Below are positions 54,297 through 61,357 of a DNA stretch of 64,000 nucleotides, one piece after another (the stretch's first letter is position 1; each line of letters begins with the position of its first letter). The DNA lies in the NCBI RefSeq assembly GCF_017309385.1, contig NZ_JAFJMJ010000002.1, positions 248,001 to 312,000 on the forward strand, written 5' to 3'. The notes below the pieces were generated by a model. That model did no database searches and was not told the origin of the DNA. It saw nothing but the letters and a program-made list of their open reading frames with translations. Made by a program: the position numbers and the translations under genes. This DNA comes from Amycolatopsis sp. 195334CR. Lineage in GTDB: Bacteria; Actinomycetota; Actinomycetes; Mycobacteriales; Pseudonocardiaceae.

Positions 54297-54325
54297 ACGG
54301 TAGAACGTGTTCTAATTCACGTCAA
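54297..54325 (-). promoter_or_regulatory. Promoter with KstR-type operator
   Basis: On the minus strand TTGACG (54325-54320), 17 bases, then TACCGT (54302-54297), with the start codon 6 bases further. In the spacer and across the -10 lies TAGAACGTGTTCTA (54301-54314, plus-strand reading), which fits the 14-base KstR consensus TNNAACNNGTTNNA. KstR represses sterol and lipid catabolic genes in mycobacteria and rhodococci, including, to my recollection, the orthologous Rv3531c-Rv3529c unit. No kstR gene lies in the window. Confidence 0.8.
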
Positions 54326-54767
54326 TGCTCTCCAAGCTGTGCAACTCGTCAAGAACCAGCACGGTATGACTCGACAGCACGTCAGGCATGGTTTGCAGGC
54401 GGTGCAGCACCAGTTGCCGGAGGCTGGAGGCGTCCGGCGCGCGCACCAGTAACACGATGTCGTGCTCGCCGGAGACGAGCGCGCCGTGCCAGACCTCGGG
54501 GATCTCCAGCACCCGCTTGCGCACCGCCTGCCACGAGTGCTGGCTGATCTTCAGGTACACGTACGCCGAGATGCCCAGCCCGGCGCGCTCCGGGTCGATC
54601 ACCGCGCTGTAGCCGGTGATCACGCCGTCGCGGTGCAGCCGGTCGACGCGGGAGTAGACCGCCGCCCGCGAGATGTGCAGGCGTTCGGCGAGCGCGCGCA
54701 TGGACAGCCTGCCGTCCGCGCGCAGCTCCTTGACGATTCGGCGATCGGTCTCATCGAGTGCGGCCAT
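54312..54767 (-). CDS. Lrp/AsnC-family regulator (probable bkd regulator)
   Basis: A 151-residue Lrp/AsnC protein: an N-terminal helix-turn-helix (LSMRALAERLHISRAAVYSRVDRL) and a C-terminal RAM ligand domain (VWHGALVSGEHDIVLLV). Such regulators sense branched-chain amino or keto acids and are often placed beside bkd operons. The ATG at 54767 is preferred, with a TAGGGT -10 7 bases upstream (leaderless); a GTG at 54791 is possible. Divergent from the branched-chain dehydrogenase genes. Its stop lies in the next promoter. Confidence 0.9.
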   Translation of the reverse strand: MAALDETDRRIVKELRADGRLSMRALAERLHISRAAVYSRVDRLHRDGVITGYSAVIDPERAGLGISAYVYLKISQHSWQAVRKRVLEIPEVWHGALVSGEHDIVLLVRAPDASSLRQLVLHRLQTMPDVLSSHTVLVLDELHSLESIDVN

Positions 54768-54804
54768 GTGGCCCACCCTAACGGCGTTCACAAGCCAAAC
54801 GTCC

Positions 54805-54835
54805 GGAGAATTGGCCTCGCTCTGGAATATTGGCC
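54805..54835. promoter_or_regulatory. Candidate Lrp-type repeats upstream of bkd operon
   Basis: Two similar AT-rich stretches, AGAATTGGCC (54807-54816) and GGAATATTGGCC (54824-54835), lie 17-19 bases apart in the 92-base divergent region between the Lrp gene and the dehydrogenase operon. They are the only AT-rich blocks there and would suit a multimeric Lrp regulator. Based on position and repeat only. Confidence 0.35.
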
Positions 54836-54859
54836 GGGCGGCGGCGGAGCATTCGCGCC

Positions 54860-55945
54860 ATGACGACGGTCACCCGTTCCGAGCGCGGCCTGCTGCCCGC
54901 GGCCGAGCCGCTCGCCCTGCTCACCGCCGCGGGCGAGCCGGTGCCCGCCCCGGTCCTGCCGATGCCCGGCGACGAGGTGCTGCTCGACCTGCACCGGCGG
55001 ATGGTGCTCGGCCGCCGCTTCGACGCCCAGGCCACCGCGCTGACCAAGCAGGGCAGGCTGGCGGTCTACCCGTCCTCGCGCGGGCAGGAGGCCTGCGAGG
55101 TCGGCGCGGTGCTGGCCCTCGACGAGCGCGACTGGCTGTTCCCCACCTACCGCGACTCGGTCGCCCTGGTCACGCGCGGCGTCGACCCGGTCGAGACGCT
55201 CACACTGCTGCAGGGCGGCTGGCACCTGGGTTACGACCCGTACGAGCACCGCGTCGGCCCGCAGTGCACCCCGCTGGCCACCAACACGCTGCACGCCGTC
55301 GGCGTCGCGCACGCCGCGCGGCTCAAGGGCGAGGACAGCGTCGCGCTGGTCCTGCTCGGCGACGGCGCGACCAGCGAGGGCGACACGCACGAGGCGCTGA
55401 ACTTCGCCGGGGTGTGGCAGGCGCCGGTGGTCTTCCTGGTGCAGAACAACGGGTACGCGATCAGCGTGCCGATGAGCAAGCAGAACGCGGCGCCTTCCTT
55501 GGCGCACAAGGGAATCGGCTACGGCGTGCCGTCCGTGCTGGTGGACGGAAACGATCCGGCCGCGGTCTACGCGGTGGTGCGCGACGCGGTACGGGCCGCG
55601 CGCGAGGGCGGCGGGCCGACGCTGATCGAGGCGAAGACCTACCGCATCGAGGCGCACACCAACGCCGACGACGCCAACCGCTACCGCGACCCGAGCGAAG
55701 TGGCCTACTGGCTCAGCCGCGACCCGCTCGACCGCATCGAGGCCTACCTCCGGTCGCGCGGCCTGCTCGACGACGCCCGCCGCGACGCCGTGCTGGCCGA
55801 GGCCGAGGCGTTCGCCGCGAAGGTGCGCGACGGCATGAACGCCGACGTGGCACCGGATCCGGCCGAGTTGTTCGAGCACGTCTACGCCCAGCCGACGCCC
55901 GCGCTGCGGGAGCAGGCCGCCCAGCTCGCCGAGGAGCTCCGATGA
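54860..55945 (+). CDS. Branched-chain 2-oxoacid dehydrogenase E1 alpha
   Basis: Thiamine-diphosphate subunit of a branched-chain keto acid dehydrogenase complex, 361 residues. The ThDP/Mg motif LLGDGATSEGDTHEALNFAGV near residue 165 continues to VQNNGYAIS, and RIEAHTNADDANRYRDP is the conserved phosphorylation-loop-like region (phosphorylation itself is not implied). The ATG at 54860 is taken; the upstream stretch is not family-like. The stop overlaps the E1 beta start. Confidence 0.93.
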   Translation: MTTVTRSERGLLPAAEPLALLTAAGEPVPAPVLPMPGDEVLLDLHRRMVLGRRFDAQATALTKQGRLAVYPSSRGQEACEVGAVLALDERDWLFPTYRDSVALVTRGVDPVETLTLLQGGWHLGYDPYEHRVGPQCTPLATNTLHAVGVAHAARLKGEDSVALVLLGDGATSEGDTHEALNFAGVWQAPVVFLVQNNGYAISVPMSKQNAAPSLAHKGIGYGVPSVLVDGNDPAAVYAVVRDAVRAAREGGGPTLIEAKTYRIEAHTNADDANRYRDPSEVAYWLSRDPLDRIEAYLRSRGLLDDARRDAVLAEAEAFAAKVRDGMNADVAPDPAELFEHVYAQPTPALREQAAQLAEELR

Positions 55946-56949
55946 CAGCGCCGACCCTCTCCATGGCGGGCGCGCTGAACCGCGGCCTGGCCGACGCGCT
56001 CGACGCCGACGACCGCGTGCTCGTCTTCGGCGAGGACGTCGGCCCGCTCGGCGGTGTGTTCCGGGTGACCGACGGGCTCGCCGCGCGGTTCGGCGAGCGG
56101 CGCGTGTTCGACACCCCGCTGGCCGAGTCCGGCATCGTCGGCACCGCCATCGGCATGGCGATGAACGGCCTGCGCCCGGTGGTGGAGATGCAGTTCGACG
56201 CCTTCGCCTACCCGGCGTTCGAGCAGATCACCAGCCACCTGGCGAAACTGCGCAACCGCACGCGCGGCAAGGTCGAGGTGCCGGTGGTCATCCGGATCCC
56301 CTACGGCGGCGGGATCGGCGGCGTCGAGCACCACTGCGACTCCTCGGAGATGTACTACACGCACACGCCCGGCCTGCGCGTGGTCACGCCCGGCACCCCG
56401 GAGGACGCCTACCACCTGCTGCGCGCGTCGATCGACTCGCCGGACCCGGTGATCTTCCTGGAGCCGAAGCGGCTCTACTGGGCGAAGTCCGAAGTGGACT
56501 TCGCCGCGGGCGTGCCGGTGGACCGCGCGGTGGTGCGGCGCGAGGGCGCCGACGTCACGCTGATCGCCTACGGCCCGATGGTGCCGGTCGCGCTGGAAAC
56601 CGCCGACGCGGCCAGGGAAGAGGGCTGGGACGCCGAGGTGGTGGACCTGCGCACGCTGTCGCCGTTCGACGACGAGACGGTCGCCGCGTCGGTGCGCAAG
56701 ACCGGCCGCGCGGTGGTGGTGCACGAGGCGTCGGGGTTCTGCGGGTACGGCGCGGAGGTCGCCGCCCGGCTCACCGAACGCTGCTTCCACCACCTGCACG
56801 CGCCCATCCTGCGCGTCACCGGCTACGACATCCCTTACCCGCCACCGAAACTGGAGGAGCACCACCTGCCGAACGTGGACCGGGTGCTGGACGCGATCGC
56901 GCGGCTGCAGTGGGACGACCAGGTGGACGGAGTGGTCGGCGTTGCCTGA
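55942..56949 (+). CDS. Branched-chain 2-oxoacid dehydrogenase E1 beta
   Basis: The transketolase-like partner of E1 alpha, 335 residues: VFGEDVGPLGGVFRVTDGL near residue 28, DTPLAESGIVGTAIGMAMNG and VPVVIRIPYGGGIGGVEHH. The ATG overlaps the E1 alpha stop (ATGA). It overlaps the E2 start by 8 bases. Together the operon oxidatively decarboxylates the keto acids of valine, leucine and isoleucine, feeding branched acyl-CoA primers. Confidence 0.94.
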   Translation: MTAPTLSMAGALNRGLADALDADDRVLVFGEDVGPLGGVFRVTDGLAARFGERRVFDTPLAESGIVGTAIGMAMNGLRPVVEMQFDAFAYPAFEQITSHLAKLRNRTRGKVEVPVVIRIPYGGGIGGVEHHCDSSEMYYTHTPGLRVVTPGTPEDAYHLLRASIDSPDPVIFLEPKRLYWAKSEVDFAAGVPVDRAVVRREGADVTLIAYGPMVPVALETADAAREEGWDAEVVDLRTLSPFDDETVAASVRKTGRAVVVHEASGFCGYGAEVAARLTERCFHHLHAPILRVTGYDIPYPPPKLEEHHLPNVDRVLDAIARLQWDDQVDGVVGVA

Positions 56950-58180
56950 GTTCAAGCTCCCCGACCTCGGTGAAGGGCTGACCGAGGCGGAAATCGTGCG
57001 CTGGCTGGTGTCGGTCGGCGAGACGATCACCGTGGACCAGCCGGTGGTCGAGGTGGAAACCGCCAAGGCGGCGGTCGAAGTGCCCTCTCCCTTCGCGGGA
57101 GAAGTGACCGCGCTGCACGGCGCCGCGGGCGAAACGCTGCCCGTCGGGGCACCGCTGCTCAGCGTGGGCGGGCCGGCTCCGGGATTCACCGAACCGGGCG
57201 TGGTGGTCCCGGAGCCGGCCGGTGAGACCGAGGGCAGCGGCAACGTGCTGATCGGCTACGGCACGTCGGCGACGAAACGGCGGCGGCGATCACCGCGGCG
57301 CGCGGTCGCCGCGGTCACGTCCGCGGCGGTCGCGCCTGCTCCGGTCGCTGTTGCCCCGGAACGCACGTCGACGGCGGTCATCTCGCCGATCGTGCGCCTG
57401 CTGGCCAAGAAGAACGGCGTCGACCTCCGTTCGGTGCCGGGCAGCGGCCCGCACGGGGTGATCCGGCGGTGCGACGTGGAACGCGAGATCGCCGGGCGCG
57501 CACCTTCGGGCGAAGGCCGCCGGATTCCGTTGAAGGGCATGCGGAAGGCCGTCGCGGAGAAGCTGGCGACCTCCCGCCGGGAGATCCCCGAGGCGACCGT
57601 CTGGGTCGACGTCGACGCCACCGGCCTGCTCGCGGCCCGTGACCAGCTCGACGGCGTGGGCCTGCTCGCGTTGCTGGCGCGGTTCGCCGTGGCGGGGCTG
57701 AAGAAGTTCCCCGAACTGAACTCCCGCGTCGAGCGGGACGCGATCGTGGTGCTCGACCGGGTGCACCTCGGGTTCGCCGCGCAGACCGAGCGCGGGCTGG
57801 TCGTGCCGGTGGTCCGCGACGCGCAGGCGCTGAGCACGCGCGCGCTGTCGGAAGCGTTGCGGGAGAAGACCGCGGCGGCACGGGCGGGGGAGCTGACCCC
57901 GGCGGACCTCACCGGCGGCACGTTCACGGTGAACAACTACGGCGTGTTCGGCGTGGACGGTTCGGCGGCGATCATCAACCACCCGGAGGCGGCGATCCTC
58001 GGCATGGGCCGGATCATCGACCGGCCGTGGGTGGTCGACGGGGTGCTGGTGGCGCGGAAGGTCTGCCAGCTCACGCTCGCCTTCGACCACCGCGTCTGCG
58101 ACGGCGGCACGGCGGGCGGCTTCCTGCGCTTCGTCGCCGACTGCGTCGAAGCCCCGGTGCGGGCACTGGCGGACCTCTAG
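56942..58180 (+). CDS. Branched-chain 2-oxoacid dehydrogenase E2 acyltransferase
   Basis: Dihydrolipoyl acyltransferase, 412 residues: lipoyl domain (residues 1-75; lipoyl lysine in VETAKAAVEV), a Pro/Ala/Arg-rich linker, the E1/E3-binding segment (SPIVRLLAKKNGVDLRSVPGSG, in part) and the catalytic domain ending in AFDHRVCDGGTAGGF with the active His and Asp. TTG start at 56942, 8 bases inside the E1 beta 3' end; family N-termini begin with the residues after it (PEFKLPDLGEG). No E3 gene follows, so E3 must come from elsewhere. Palindrome copy 3 lies just downstream. Confidence 0.94.
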   Translation: MPEFKLPDLGEGLTEAEIVRWLVSVGETITVDQPVVEVETAKAAVEVPSPFAGEVTALHGAAGETLPVGAPLLSVGGPAPGFTEPGVVVPEPAGETEGSGNVLIGYGTSATKRRRRSPRRAVAAVTSAAVAPAPVAVAPERTSTAVISPIVRLLAKKNGVDLRSVPGSGPHGVIRRCDVEREIAGRAPSGEGRRIPLKGMRKAVAEKLATSRREIPEATVWVDVDATGLLAARDQLDGVGLLALLARFAVAGLKKFPELNSRVERDAIVVLDRVHLGFAAQTERGLVVPVVRDAQALSTRALSEALREKTAAARAGELTPADLTGGTFTVNNYGVFGVDGSAAIINHPEAAILGMGRIIDRPWVVDGVLVARKVCQLTLAFDHRVCDGGTAGGFLRFVADCVEAPVRALADL

Positions 58181-58185
58181 CCCAG

Positions 58186-58242
58186 GTGGTGTGAATGTGG
58201 CTTTCACCGCCGAATCCGCTGTGAAAGCCACATTCACACCAC
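58186..58242. repeat. Dispersed palindrome, copy 3 (diverged centre)
   Basis: Twenty-two-base perfect arms (58186-58207 and 58221-58242) that contain the shared core TGTGAATGTGGCTTTCAC, around a 13-base centre that pairs only partly. Outer bases differ from copies 1 and 2 (GTGG instead of GC) but remain complementary. It lies between the convergent ends of the E2 gene and the excisionase-like gene, 5 bases after the E2 stop. Confidence 0.9.
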
Positions 58243-58255
58243 TCGGCGCCACCGC

Positions 58256-58666
58256 TCAGTCGGTGATCGCCTCGATCAGGCGGAGTACCTCGGTGGTCGC
58301 GGCGACACTGCCCAGCACCACCACCTTCATCGAGCCGCGTTCCTCGTGGTAGACGGTGTCGACCCGCAGCGGCGTGCCGTCGTCGTCGCGGGCGCTGTTC
58401 GCCGCGCTCATCAGCAACGTGGTGAGCCGCTGGGCGGTCGCCGCGTCCACCGCGTCGACCTGCACGATGCTGGACACCTCGACCCGGCGCGTCCCGCTCA
58501 CCGCCGGTTTGCCGGTCAGCTCCTCCAGGTCCTCGCGCGCGATGCGGTACTGCTTCCCGATGCGCACCGCCTTGAGCCGCCCGTCGCGGACGTAGTTGCG
58601 CACGGTCCGCACGTGCAGCCCCAACCGCTCGGCCACCTGCTCCACCGAGAGCAACTCTCCCGCCAT
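58256..58666 (-). CDS. Helix-turn-helix protein, excisionase-type domain
   Basis: A 136-residue protein: an N-terminal MerR/excisionase-like HTH (LSVEQVAERLGLHVRTVRNYVRDGRLKAVRIGKQYRI, in part) and an unrecognised C-terminal domain of about 75 residues (VDTVYHEERGSMKVVVLG). The start is uncertain: ATG 58666 has GGAGG almost touching it, whereas GTG seven codons later has better spacing. There is no integrase, so it is a chromosomal regulator, not a phage excisionase. It follows the TetR gene by 12 bases. Confidence 0.8.
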   Translation of the reverse strand: MAGELLSVEQVAERLGLHVRTVRNYVRDGRLKAVRIGKQYRIAREDLEELTGKPAVSGTRRVEVSSIVQVDAVDAATAQRLTTLLMSAANSARDDDGTPLRVDTVYHEERGSMKVVVLGSVAATTEVLRLIEAITD

Positions 58667-58678
58667 CCCTCCAAGCTA

Positions 58679-59257
58679 CTAGCCGACCAGGTGGGCCAGC
58701 GCCGCGGCGGCGTCCTCAGCTTCCGTTGTGGACACCGAGGCCGGGTCCAGCAACGCGCGCTGGGCCAGTCCGCTGAGCAGGGCGTGCGCGGCCAGGCTCA
58801 GCCGCCGCGCCTGCTCACCGGTGGTCCGGCCGCGGCCCAGCCTGCGTCCGGTGAGCAGTTCCCGCAGGCGCCGCACCGGGATCGGTTCCCCGGCCTCGGG
58901 TTCGCGCAACGCCGCCGCGGTGGCCTCCAGTTCGAACGCGAACCGGTCGCGCGCGCCCTTGCTCGCGGCCATCCGCATCCAGACCCCGGCCGCGCCGCGC
59001 AGCACGTCGGCCACCGGCAGCTCCGGGTCGGCGAGCGCGTCCAGCTCGGCGGCCAGTTCCTCGGCGAGCTGGTCCATCGAGGCGGCCAGCAGGTTCCGCT
59101 TGCTGCCGAAGATCGAGTAGATCGCGCCGGTGCTCAGCTCGGCGCGGTCGGCGATGTCCTCCAGCCGGGCGTCGCGGTAGCCGCGCGCGGCGACCTCGGC
59201 GAGACAGGCGTCGATCAGGGCTTCGCGATTGCGCGCCTTGAGCACGGTCCGTTTCAC
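58679..59257 (-). CDS. TetR-family regulator
   Basis: A 192-residue TetR protein: N-terminal HTH RLEDIADRAELSTGAIYSIFGSKRNLL (residues 32-58, in part), then an all-helical ligand domain. The GTG start at 59257 is followed upstream by an AT-rich divergent region holding the operator at 59274-59291 and a TATAAT (59284-59279) on its strand. It probably represses itself and the M14 peptidase gene. Ligand unknown. Confidence 0.9.
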   Translation of the reverse strand: MKRTVLKARNREALIDACLAEVAARGYRDARLEDIADRAELSTGAIYSIFGSKRNLLAASMDQLAEELAAELDALADPELPVADVLRGAAGVWMRMAASKGARDRFAFELEATAAALREPEAGEPIPVRRLRELLTGRRLGRGRTTGEQARRLSLAAHALLSGLAQRALLDPASVSTTEAEDAAAALAHLVG

Positions 59258-59273
59258 GTTCGTGATGGTAATC

Positions 59274-59291
59274 TGATTATTATAGTAATCA
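59274..59291. promoter_or_regulatory. TetR operator and back-to-back -10 elements
   Basis: TGATTA (59274-59279), six bases, TAATCA (59286-59291): an 18-base palindrome in the most AT-rich stretch of the region. It encloses TATAAT (minus strand, 59284-59279) and TATAGT (plus strand, 59281-59286), the probable -10s of the TetR gene and the M14 gene. A dimer bound here would shut both promoters. Confidence 0.7.
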
Positions 59292-59315
59292 AATTATCAA
59301 TCCGGAGGGTGTGTC

Positions 59316-60533
59316 GTGGACGAGGTCGCCCGGATCACCGCGTCGATGGAGCAGGCCACCGGTTTTCCCACGGTCGACCGGATGCACCGGTTCACCGCCG
59401 AGATCGCCGAGAAGCACCCCGGCACGGTCTCGGTGGCCATGCTGGGGCACTCGAAGCTGGGCGATCCGATCCACCACGTCCGGGTCGGGGACGGCGCGCG
59501 GCAGGTGGTGGTGATCGGCAGCCCGCACCCCAACGAGCCGATCGGCCTGCTCACCATCCGGCAGCTGATCCGCGTGCTCGCCCAGGACACCGAGCTCCGC
59601 GACGCCCTCGACGCTACCTGGCACTTCGTCCCCTGTGCCGATCCCGACGGCACCCGGTTGAACGAGGGCTGGTTCGACGGCCCGCTCACCCGCGACCACG
59701 TGGCCCGCAACTTCTACCGGCCGCCGAGCGCCGAGCAGGTCGAGTGGACCTTCCCGGTCCAGTGGCGCGGCCGGACCGTCGGCACGCCCATCCCGGAGAC
59801 CAGGGCGCTGATGAAGCTGATCGACGCCACCCGCCCGCAGCTGATCGCCTCCCTGCACAACGCCGACTTCGGCGGCGGCTTCTTCTACGTCTCCGGCCGC
59901 GGCGACGCCACCTACTACGCCGCGCTGACCGCACTGCTCGACGAAGCCGGGATCCCGCTGGACCGCGGCGAACCCGACGCGCCGGGTGCCCGCGCACTCG
60001 CGCCCGCGGTGTTCGAGATGCCGTCGTTCGGCACGCTCGCCGAAGCGATGGGCGGCCCGTTGCTCACCGGTGGCAGCACACGCGACTACTCCGCGCGCTA
60101 CGGCAGTTCCGTGCTGATCAGCGAACTCCCGCTGTGGGTCGACCGCGGTGAGTCCCACCCGGACGGTGACTACGGCCAGGACCTCGAGTTCTTCACCGAA
60201 CTGCTGCGGCCGGTGCGGTTGAGCGGGCGCAGCCCGTTCGAGCACGCGATCACCGATTCGCTGCGCTGGTTCCGCTTCGCCGGCGGGCAGGTGTGGCCGA
60301 GCGTGATCCGCTTGCGGTGCGCCGGGATGCTGCTGCGGTTGTTCGCCGACGAACCGGCGTCACCGGAGATCGAGGCCGCGCGCGCGACGCTGACCCCGGT
60401 CTTCGAGCGCTGGTGCGCCGAGGTCGCCGAACGCGCACCGGGCACGCTCGTGCCCCCGCACCGGCTGGCCGGCGTGCAGGCGGGCGCGATCGTCACTGCG
60501 GTGACCCGGCTGCGCGACGGCCTGCCGGTGTGA
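59316..60533 (+). CDS. M14-type zinc carboxypeptidase, intracellular
   Basis: A 405-residue M14 metallopeptidase with no signal peptide. Zinc ligands are His and Glu of GSPHPNEPIGLL near residue 70 and His of SLHNADFGG near 180; the catalytic Glu is in LISELPLWVD near 270. The substrate is unknown; the fold also includes deacylating esterases (AstE/AspA-like). The GTG at 59316 follows GGAGGG by 6 bases. Divergent from the TetR gene through the shared operator. Confidence 0.85.
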   Translation: MDEVARITASMEQATGFPTVDRMHRFTAEIAEKHPGTVSVAMLGHSKLGDPIHHVRVGDGARQVVVIGSPHPNEPIGLLTIRQLIRVLAQDTELRDALDATWHFVPCADPDGTRLNEGWFDGPLTRDHVARNFYRPPSAEQVEWTFPVQWRGRTVGTPIPETRALMKLIDATRPQLIASLHNADFGGGFFYVSGRGDATYYAALTALLDEAGIPLDRGEPDAPGARALAPAVFEMPSFGTLAEAMGGPLLTGGSTRDYSARYGSSVLISELPLWVDRGESHPDGDYGQDLEFFTELLRPVRLSGRSPFEHAITDSLRWFRFAGGQVWPSVIRLRCAGMLLRLFADEPASPEIEAARATLTPVFERWCAEVAERAPGTLVPPHRLAGVQAGAIVTAVTRLRDGLPV

Positions 60534-60583
60534 CTGCTCCATCCGGGTGGCCCGGGAACTGAACGCCCCGCGCCGACGACCTC

Positions 60584-60606
60584 CACTTCGAACGGCTGAC
60601 GAAGTG
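60584..60606 (+). other. Short inverted repeat before methyltransferase gene
   Basis: CACTTCG (60584-60590) and CGAAGTG (60600-60606) around a nine-base loop, ending 13 bases before the methyltransferase ATG, over or next to its ribosome site. It could be an operator or translation-control hairpin for the ABC operon. No riboswitch signature is present in the 86-base gap. Confidence 0.35.
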
Positions 60607-60619
60607 AAGGACGGGGTGC

Positions 60620-61357
60620 ATGGCCTGGTACGACGATGACGACCTGTGGGCCGGGTTCGCCGGGGCGATGTTCTCCCGGCGCAGGGCTGCCGAAGCCGCC
60701 GAGCTCGTCGCCAAATCGCCGTTGCTGGCCTTCCCCACCGGGGCCAGGGTGCTCGACCTGTGCTGCGGACCGGCGATCCACCTGGTGCCGCTGGCCCAGC
60801 GCGGCGACCGGGTCACCGGGGTGGACCTGAGCGAGGTCATGCTGGCGCGGGCCCGCGAAGCCTGCCGGGACGCCGGGGTCGAGGTCCGCCTGGTCCAGGC
60901 CGACATGCTGGAGTTCACCGAGGAACGCGGCTTCGACGTGGTGCTCAACCTGTACACCTCGTTCGGCTACTTCGACGATCCCGCCGACAACCTGCGCGTG
61001 CTGCGCAACGCCCACGCCAGCCTCGACCGCGGTGGCTCGCTGCTGGTCGACGTGCTGGGCAAGGAGGTCCTGGCGAGCTGGGTCGGCCGCCCGCAGGCCG
61101 TCGACGTCGAAGAGGGCACGGTGTACATGCGCGACACCATCCTCGACGACTGGACCCGCCTCCGTACCGAATGGACACTCGTGGCCGGGGACACCGTGCG
61201 CCACGCGACCATCACCAGCTTCCTCTACAGCGCCGCCGAACTGCGGGCGTTGTTCGAGCAGGCCGGGTTCACCTGGGTCGAGTGCTTCGGCGACTTCGAC
61301 GGCAGCCCGTACGACAACCACTCCCGGCGGCTGATCGTGCGTGGCCGTGCGAACTGA
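60620..61357 (+). CDS. Class I SAM-dependent methyltransferase
   Basis: A 245-residue methyltransferase: SAM motif VLDLCCGPAIHLVPLA near residue 44 and VTGVDLSEVML, then QADMLEFTEE and DVVLNLYTSFGYF. The substrate is unknown. Its 3' end overlaps the permease gene by 17 bases, so it belongs to the importer operon; a methylated metal chelate or cofactor is one guess, not shown by the sequence. Confidence 0.85.
   Translation: MAWYDDDDLWAGFAGAMFSRRRAAEAAELVAKSPLLAFPTGARVLDLCCGPAIHLVPLAQRGDRVTGVDLSEVMLARAREACRDAGVEVRLVQADMLEFTEERGFDVVLNLYTSFGYFDDPADNLRVLRNAHASLDRGGSLLVDVLGKEVLASWVGRPQAVDVEEGTVYMRDTILDDWTRLRTEWTLVAGDTVRHATITSFLYSAAELRALFEQAGFTWVECFGDFDGSPYDNHSRRLIVRGRAN

Noticed and set aside
58256..58666. 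Phage excisionase
   Set aside because: Only the HTH resembles excisionases; there is no integrase, attachment-site repeat or other phage gene nearby.
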